Under the pieces are notes generated by a model that did no database searches, was not told where the DNA came from, and saw only the letters and a list, made by a program, of their open reading frames with translations. DNA of 64,000 nt, taken from assembly GCA_032209605.1 (NCBI GenBank), contig JASFXZ010000038.1, forward strand, positions 3,720,001 to 3,784,000, written 5' to 3'. Below are positions 57,739 to 64,000 of this stretch, piece by piece (the first letter of the stretch is position 1; each line of letters starts with the position of its first letter). This stretch comes from Mactromeris polynyma (lineage: Eukaryota > Mollusca > Bivalvia > Venerida > Mactridae). The position numbers and the translations under genes are program-made.

Positions 57739-58867
57739 GGCGATGTGTTTTTTTTTCTTTACTGCAATATATGGGGTCTGGCCTCGTCTATCGCCAGTCT
57801 GCTCTCGTCTGCTGTGTTCTGCTCCTCAATACATCACACAAACTAGATTCATGATTAAAACTGATATTTTGATTTTCCCAAAGGATTTTGCTCCATGAAC
57901 CTGTTTAATATCTGTCGACAAATATGACGACATTACAATAAAATTGTAGATAGAGAAATTCCCAGTTATAGAATAATAGACACAATGTCGATACATTGCT
58001 GCATTTAATCAATCATTCTGTAAGTGTAATTCCAAAAAGTTCAAAGTTAACATTTAGGGTAGGGACGGGCGCTTACTGAGGTGATATTTGATAAAATTGG
58101 TTTTGGTTTTAGTTTATTGATAAACTCAGCAATTTCACGTAACATCTCAGACGTATTAAATAAGATGAAATAAGGCTCTTCGTTCAAAGTTGTGGTGTTT
58201 TCTCAAAATGTGCGTTTTTATTTTATTTTTATCCTATGATTATTGTGATTAGTCAGTGCCTGTATTACTCCCAAGGTATTTGCTCCCAACTTAATAATAA
58301 TCTGAAGCATTGTCGATACATCAACCCATAAGATGAGGGACAACTCGTGCATTACTAGACTGAATATATTTGTAGTTACATCCCTTAGTTAATTAATCTT
58401 TACGTACACGTCGTTGAAGAGGTCCCAAAGGGGGTACTTAAGTATTATTATAGGTACTTACGGTTGCCCTAATAAATACGTTCAAAAAGCGAACATAATT
58501 AATTTACTAATTTTAGCCCTAATGAATTACTGCTTAATTTTGTTATTAATGCAATTAAACCTTATATTGTAGATCCATATGCATAAGTTTGAAATGCAAT
58601 TAAATTATTGATTAAATTCCATTAATTTACCCTTAAAATAAAATATGACCACGGATCGTGTGCGATGCAGTCTTAACATAATAATATTAAACATATCATT
58701 AAAGTAAAGTCTATCACCTAATAATGTTACTAGAATTAAATTAGAATTTTCAATCAACTTTATAAAATATTCAAACATTGACAAACACCTTGAGCATCGT
58801 TACAGTGTCATTTATGTTTTATATTGAAACTTGATCGAAGTAGACAGAAATACTTGGCAAATTAAAG
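57739..58867. other. Non-coding DNA, nothing recognised
   Basis: No supported feature. Confidence 0.5.
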
Positions 58868-59229
58868 ATATACTATGCTAATTTGTTGGTTCATTTGTTT
58901 ACATAAACAAACATAAAAAATATACTTTATCTAGTTAAAACTTCAATAAATATGCATAATCACAGAATACATTTATAATGTATTTCTCTGTATTGCCGAA
59001 AAAGGACGTTTGTATTATCATAAAATTTTTAAAAAAATCCAGTTTTATTAGCAAGTTTTTTTTTACTAGTTTTGTCTGTTAGCAATATGATTAAACAAGA
59101 TTGTTTTAAACGGTTGTACACGTCAAAGGTTCTTATTAATGATGTTTTAGTCTATGTAACAACAAAACTGGATGAAGCCAATTAAAATAAGTTAGGTTCA
59201 GATGAGCCAGATACGTCTTTAAACAATAC
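58868..59229 (+). repeat. Dispersed repeat family F, copy 2
   Basis: Shares TAATGTATTTCTCTGTATT, TTACTAGTTTTGTCTGTTAG and ACTGGATGAAGCC with 42205-42522; about 40 bp longer because of an extra AT-rich insertion near 59030. Confidence 0.8.
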
Positions 59230-59958
59230 GACAAGAATAAAAACGCAGTAGTTTGATCGCATATTAAAATATGAAGACAAATATAAATATTAGATTATAT
59301 TAAATCATATCAGAGATCTGGGTAACCTTGAGTGAAATCGACGAAGTATCTAGGTCATAGCGGATCAAAATATTTTAAAGAAAATGATGTGCAGAAAATA
59401 ACGTAGATAGATATATCTATTGCCAAAGGCAATATTACCCATGAGCATACATGTAAATATTAACATAGTTATAAATAAATACTTTCGATCAATGTACAAA
59501 TGAGAATATCATTAAAGCACATAAATTACCAAACAAATAAAATGTGTATTAGTTAAGAGAGGGTAATCAAGTTTGGTTAGATATGTAGCACCGAGAGTGT
59601 CATTTTCTTGATTTTTGTCTCATTGTCTTAGTTACATTTAGGATACAAATGTACATATAAAAACAGAGTAGGTACATGTATGACTTCAAAAAAATACAGT
59701 TAAACGGGTAATGGGTCATACAGCACGTAACTTTCTTTTTTTCCACAATTTTGTAAATAAAAATTGATAAGTTATGAATATTCCTTTGTTATCCGACGTA
59801 AAAAAGTTTGAGAATTTGAGAATATTTGGTATTCTCCAAAACTATTTTTTAATATAATGTAAGACGTATATAATTTTGATCTACAACTTATGCAGTCATC
59901 CATGGATATCATAATGCACACACTTTTGCAGTCCCTTATGTACAAAATATAAAATGAT
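59230..59958. other. Non-coding DNA, nothing recognised
   Basis: AT-rich; the minus frame 59772-59975 has no domain. Confidence 0.5.
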
Positions 59959-60385
59959 TTGGTTGGAATTCCCATCCATGGTTATCTCACCCCGCTAACT
60001 AGAGCATCCCGTCCGGATGACTACCATACTTTGTCGTACAGGCTAATTCCTGCAACCAAAGATTATTATAAATACTCCTTCTTTCCCCGGACGGTTCATC
60101 AGTGGAGAACAGTCTACCCCCTCATATCCCCTGTCTCCCCACCCTAGTACAGCTTAATGTCGCAATTAGCAACATTTAACATACCATCTTTACCATGATT
60201 TCATTCCCACCTGTTTCTAACCCGTTAATAGCACAAACATTTTTATACCATTCATACTTCTGTTGTTTTTTTATTCTTGGCTGCTCTTTCACTTCTTTTA
60301 ACTTTTCTTAGTGGCTTGACGCGCAACATTGTCCAAGTCCTCGCAAGAGGTTTGACGATAAAGAAAGATTGATAGAAGTTCATAC
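59959..60385 (+). pseudogene. 5'-truncated LINE: ORF2 C-terminus plus 3' UTR
   Basis: One frame, stop at 60145-60147, reads LIPATKDYYKYSFFPRTVHQ followed by a Trp. The motif Tyr-Tyr-Lys-x-Ser-Phe-Phe-Pro-Arg-Thr ending in a Trp is characteristic of the extreme C-terminus of many invertebrate LINE reverse transcriptases. Similarity starts abruptly near 59960, consistent with 5' truncation during reverse transcription. A T/C-rich 3' UTR follows, ending near TCCTCGCAAGAGGTTTGACG and ATAAAGAAAGATTG. No internal stops in the remaining 55 codons, so the insertion is relatively young. No reverse-transcriptase catalytic motifs are present. Confidence 0.8.
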
Positions 60386-60652
60386 ATTGGTTATTTTAAC
60401 AATCCCATCACGACGGCTTTATGTATCATAATAATAGTCAACATTATAAGTTCTCTGTATTAGTTCTGGTCATTTATCGCAGACGTAAATGCTAATAGAG
60501 CAAACTTTTCAAAGTTAGTGCTGGGACGTCTGATGATGATCCGTAGTATGGCTGACCATACTAATTAACAGTACGGTCTATATTGGTCCCAGGTAAGATG
60601 GTTTACGTGTATGTGATCATTTTGTTTATTTTTTCTTCCTTTTTCTTTCCAG
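60386..60652. other. Sequence upstream of the candidate exon
   Basis: Ends in a long pyrimidine tract TTTTTTCTTCCTTTTTCTTT before CCAG (AG at 60651-60652). Another donor-like CCCAG/GTAAGAT lies at 60591. If real, it would leave a 61-bp intron before the exon at 60653, and the frame would continue across it. Confidence 0.4.
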
Positions 60653-60768
60653 TTTAGACCTTGGTGAAAAAGGAGTAAACATGAGATATTTTGCCGCATT
60701 CACATCCATTCCAGGCAATATGAACAACTTCAGAAAAGAAAGCAGACGTTCCTGCCCAGTATATACAG
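60653..60768 (+). CDS. Best candidate internal exon, product unknown
   Basis: A 116-bp segment lies between a textbook acceptor (long pyrimidine tract, CCAG) and the donor ACAG/GTAAGC at 60769. Exactly one frame is open through it: LDLGEKGVNMRYFAAFTSIP, then GNMNNFRKESRRSCPVYTG. Entry phase leaves one base, and exit leaves one base after 38 codons. The peptide is basic and hydrophilic towards the end; I recognise no family. The ATG at 60681 could serve as a start if this is a first coding exon. A promoter-like patch follows at about 61060, so it may belong to a divergent or longer gene extending beyond the window. Splice signals are the main support. Confidence 0.4.
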
Positions 60769-60819
60769 GTAAGCTAACCCCATGGGTGCCTCTAATTAGG
60801 AATTCCCTTCTCTAATTAT

Positions 60820-61110
60820 ACGCAGCGGGATTTTCCGCGCGCACCTGTAACCTTGACCTTCTTCGTAACAGAACGTCAACACGAGGTAGAAATACATGTT
60901 TACCGTCTGAAATTTGCGGGGATGAAATGTTTACAAAACGCATTGGAAAAGTAAAGGTGAATATTCTAGTTAAATGTGATAATCGTAAACATGTAAACCC
61001 GGGTGTCAATACAGCAGTATGCCCATCAGTACGAATTGTGTAGGAGTGGTAGCTAAGTGTCAAAATCCAAAATGGCCGCTGTCACTTCCTGTGTGAACTG
61101 GGGTCACTTT
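60820..61110. promoter_or_regulatory. GC-richer, promoter-like patch with YY1-like and ETS-like sites
   Basis: The interval is visibly richer in G+C and CpG (GGGATTTTCCGCGCGCACC, AACGTCAACACGAGG) than its surroundings. At 61066-61085 CCAAAATGGCCGC, a close match to the YY1 consensus, is followed by CACTTCCTGT, an ETS-type site. Together these are typical of TATA-less promoters. The ATG inside the YY1-like site opens only 23 codons (to about 61140). A minus frame of 83 codons (60812-61063) has no domain. Direction of transcription cannot be decided. Confidence 0.35.
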
Positions 61111-61605
61111 TTTGCGGATTTCTTGAATATGCGTGTATGACAGTAGTAGTCATTTCAGCTGTGTTTCACTATAATTCCGTAGAATATTCATAATTCACTG
61201 TAAGTCGCCTAGTTCGAATTATTTCCAATAACAATGTCCAATTCTTCCAATCTCACCTGCCTGCATGTCATGATGAGTCATTAATGACAGTTCCGCGTAT
61301 TTTTTAGCCATGCATGTTCATAACAAATCACTCTTTCAATCATAATTCATTGCAACGATAGAAACGACATTTATCAAACCGAGCTACTGGCTAATATTTT
61401 CTGTAGACATAGTTTTAAGTTTCAAAGTGTTCAACAATTGGTTTTCTGTTAGAACAGTGGAATCTATTATAGATAATTGATACGCTGTGAACGTGATTGT
61501 TTTTCCACACGCTAAGTTTCTATTACTGACTGATATATATTGAGAGTTCAAATTGTCAATTGTTTTGTATGAATACTGACATTTCGCATTTACTTGTGGC
61601 CAACA
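61111..61605. other. Non-coding DNA, nothing recognised
   Basis: No supported feature. Confidence 0.5.
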
Positions 61606-61800
61606 GGCCTTGTTTATGGCAAAATTGAGGCCGATATTGGCCCCAATTTAAAAGTTTATATTTTTCCCCTACTTAGAAAGAAAATTCCCCTTCAGTTAAA
61701 TTATTTTAAATTTTAGCCTTATTAATACCCAAATGATGCAAATTTTCCCTATCGAAAGGACCTACCATACTTCCCGGAAAAATGAAAAAAAGACTGGCTA
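61606..61800 (+). repeat. Dispersed repeat family E
   Basis: GAGGCCGATATTGGCCCCAA, TTAGAAAGAAAATTCCCCTT and CCCTATCGAAAGGACCTACC. Same orientation as 57548-57738. Confidence 0.88.
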
Positions 61801-62001
61801 AGTATGTTAATCTGAAGTCAAAAGATTTTGAATATATACTCTGCCATTTTTCCTTAGATCACATTTAAAGAACAGTGATGGTACGGGACCAGCTAGATCT
61901 TAGTAGGTAGAGCATTTAACTAGTGTTCACAGGATTGTGGAAGTGGACGCTGCCCTCAACCAGGCTTAATATCCCCGGGCCTTTATTTAATTCATGTATG
62001 C
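61801..62001. other. Non-coding DNA, nothing recognised
   Basis: No supported feature. Confidence 0.4.
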
Positions 62002-62225
62002 AGGGTTTTCCCAGGATTTTTAAGTTAGGGGTCCTTGGACCCTCAGGTTTGACAAATTAGGGGTCCTTAGTAAATTTGTATGGTCCCAGATATGCAGTTT
62101 ATACTTGACAAAAAATTATTATAGGGGTCCCAGGGATGCACAGTATGTTGAAAATGGGAGTCGCTAGAAAGTAAAGGCAGTCAGGGACGCAATATTTCTA
62201 TGTCAGGGAAATCCCTGTGTATGAC
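62002..62225 (+). repeat. Dispersed repeat family L, copy 2, with internal duplicate
   Basis: TTAGGGGTCCTTGGACCC and TTAGGGGTCCTTAGTAA form a short internal tandem pair. The following GGGATGCACAGTATGTTG core matches 15496-15600. Confidence 0.7.
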
Positions 62226-63644
62226 ATTCTTGAGCATCTATATAATTATATATATATTAGGAGATATGGCTTGTATATTTAGAAAATAGAAAAACAGCAG
62301 ATTGGATATCAAGATCTATTAGTTGACATGTATAGCAGTTATTATTATATCCATGTATGAATTTAACCCCTTACCTCTTGATCAACTTTGATGTGCATCA
62401 GTATATTGTGACTGTGCGTTTCGGCTTCATATATCATCTATTATATATCTGCATTTTTTCACAAAGAGAAGGCTGTTTTTCCAAAGAAATGAAAAATATT
62501 GAAGTCAATATTTTCTACTAGTCTACTTTCTATTATTCAAGGTATTTATTTGCTGTTTTGGGAACATGGCACCTTGTGCGGAATTTTCTGTGAATGTGGA
62601 TAAAAAATGTGGATAAAATGAGCAGAAAATGGATACAAATTAACTGCACTGTAGACCTTGTTTATATAAATACAAACATTGCAGTATTCATTTCCGTTTT
62701 GGCTATTCTTTGTCTGCAAATGAAAACAACTTGTATTTTTGCCTATATTTGGAGAGATTTTATCTGAATGTCTTTTTGGGAAATGAAGTTGCCATTGGAA
62801 TATTACAGAATAACGGCCATAAGGCTAAGAGACACAGATCATGTGACCATCAGTAACATTTTTTATTTGTTCTTCTGTTTTCCATTTCCAATATGTCTTG
62901 TATCCTAATCAGTAGAATGTTGAATTATTAATTATGCTATACAAAGCAATGATGTTATAATGAGTTTGTATGTGTTCAGTTCTGACTAGATCATGTTAGA
63001 ATGTATTGATGTTGTTAAGGCTATCTATGTATATATATACACTAATCAGTCAGTAGGCCCCCTACTGGAGAAAAGTGATTGAAAACAAATATGTATTGTG
63101 GAGTATGACCTGAATGTGAGTAAAACATCTTTCATTATTGGCTGTTAAGATAGATTTATAGTAGAATTTTAATATTTGAACCCGGAGTTCACCAAGTAAG
63201 GTCGGCCAGCCAGCCATTGATATTCCTAAACTACCAGTACGTTGTTATTATATAATTGTATACTAAATTTTAACATTTTTTATTGGACTAAATGAGAGGA
63301 AGTGAGTCAGACTCATTATCCAGACGCTGTGGATTCAAATATTTGACTTAGCTGCGATTGGTAGCGGTTTTATGATATGCCTGAAGTGTACATACAATTA
63401 CATTGCAATACTGTGTCACTGTTTTGCAATATGTACAAATGTTTTTGATATGCATTATCAATTTTCTATTTATGGTAAAAATAGTAAGTAAAAATTCTGT
63501 CTACGAAGTACTGAAAATTCAAAATGATCCAAATGTCATATCTTTTTTTGCCTATTTATGCTTAAATGCATCACTGTATGTAACTCAAGTTACTCAGTGT
63601 ATTTAAAGTCAGTATAGGATGAAGAATGTGCTTATCATTCAGAG
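62226..63644. other. Non-coding DNA, nothing recognised
   Basis: AT-rich; the plus frame 63403-63606 has no domain. Confidence 0.5.
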
Positions 63645-63997
63645 GATTCTAAACATTGACCATTATGGATTTCATTCCTAAATCCTGATTTTGACCAGTG
63701 TGCTTTTCACCATTTGGTAGAGTTTGTCTCCTCTCTTAATTAACCATTTTTGTATCTTGAGTTACCTTATGGAGTTCTTTGGAACTGCAATTCTTAATTG
63801 GGACAAATCATCAAATTCAATCTTCTCCACAGATCTTCTACCAAAAGGCCTCAGCATCTTTTAAGATATTGGCCTTTGAGCTATTTATAAAATTCTTAAT
63901 GCTGTCCCATTTAGCTTTTCTGAATACTTGAATATCTCTGGTCAACCTGTCTGTGGTTTGAGGCTGTCTTGGGAGAAGACTACATAGTGGTCTATAA
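63645..63997 (-). pseudogene. Decayed LINE segment between endonuclease and reverse transcriptase
   Basis: On the minus strand, near 63850-63950, one frame reads DRLTRDIQVFRKAKWDSIKN followed by FINSSKANIL. Then come VPIKN and VTQDTKMV, and after a frame change RGDKLYQMVKST (about 63690-63725). This order (a short x-Tyr/Phe-Arg-Lys-Ala-x-Trp segment, a Val-Pro-x-Lys, a Pro-Trp-like stretch, then Lys-Arg-x-Arg/Asp-Lys-Leu-Tyr) is typical of the linker before the reverse-transcriptase domain in LINE ORF2. At least four stops and one frameshift make it dead. It is cut by the window edge and could continue beyond it. Confidence 0.65.
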
Positions 63998-64000
63998 ATA

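Noticed and set aside
1..64000. Prokaryotic operons, prophage or plasmid features
   Set aside because: No gene packing, no recognisable bacterial genes; composition and repeats are those of an animal nuclear genome.

Overview
This is a gene-poor, repeat-rich stretch of an animal nuclear genome, roughly two-thirds A+T by eye. No operon-like gene packing, plasmid or phage genes, rRNA or functional tRNA genes are visible, and nearly every open frame over 60 codons is a by-product of tandem repeats, transposon remnants or chance. tRNA-derived SINEs, inverted-repeat MITEs, decayed LINE and Tc1-type coding fragments and long minisatellites together suggest a marine invertebrate, most likely a lophotrochozoan such as a bivalve mollusc. 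That placement is inference from repeat style, not from a marker gene.

Layout. 0.7-29 kb: five unrelated minisatellites (units of 38, 35-36, 30, 17 and 24 bp; about 7.2 kb in total) separated by unique AT-rich DNA. Between them lie a decayed Tc1/mariner transposase (6.7-7.0 kb, minus), a block of rearranged duplications (11.4-16.1 kb), the only clearly recognisable cellular-type coding fragment (the C-terminal part of a RecQ-family DNA helicase, 17.97-18.54 kb, plus), and a short inverted-repeat element (18.8-19.0 kb). 23-44 kb: copies of several dispersed families. These are family A (about 460 bp, rich in ACCGAAATCC motifs), family B (a 235-bp foldback MITE full of TGACGTCA sites), family C (a 180-bp MITE ending in ACAGTAAAACCTCA), family D and others, plus a decayed LINE 3' end (34.8-35.5 kb, minus). 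44-64 kb: more copies of B, C, E and F, three tRNA-derived SINEs (48.4, 52.3 and 53.3 kb), a recent nested duplication (52.0-53.5 kb), a 5'-truncated LINE end (60.0-60.4 kb, plus) and a decayed LINE segment at the right edge (63.6-64.0 kb, minus).

Host genes. Apart from the helicase piece, only weak exon candidates exist. The best is a 116-bp segment at 60653-60768 with a strong acceptor, a strong donor and one continuous frame, followed within 300 bp by a GC-richer patch with YY1-like and ETS-like sites (near 61066-61085). Other candidates, at 7589-7753, 31215-31433, 46552-46631, 55418-55660 and 56495-56710, rest on composition, start context or splice-site appearance only. The window is probably intergenic or intronic.

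I found no convincing new multi-gene system. The most distinctive features are the minisatellite cluster with its higher-order repeats, the CRE-carrying foldback MITE family, the recent SINE-containing duplication and the orphan helicase fragment. All repeat boundaries, copy counts and identities were read by eye and are approximate.
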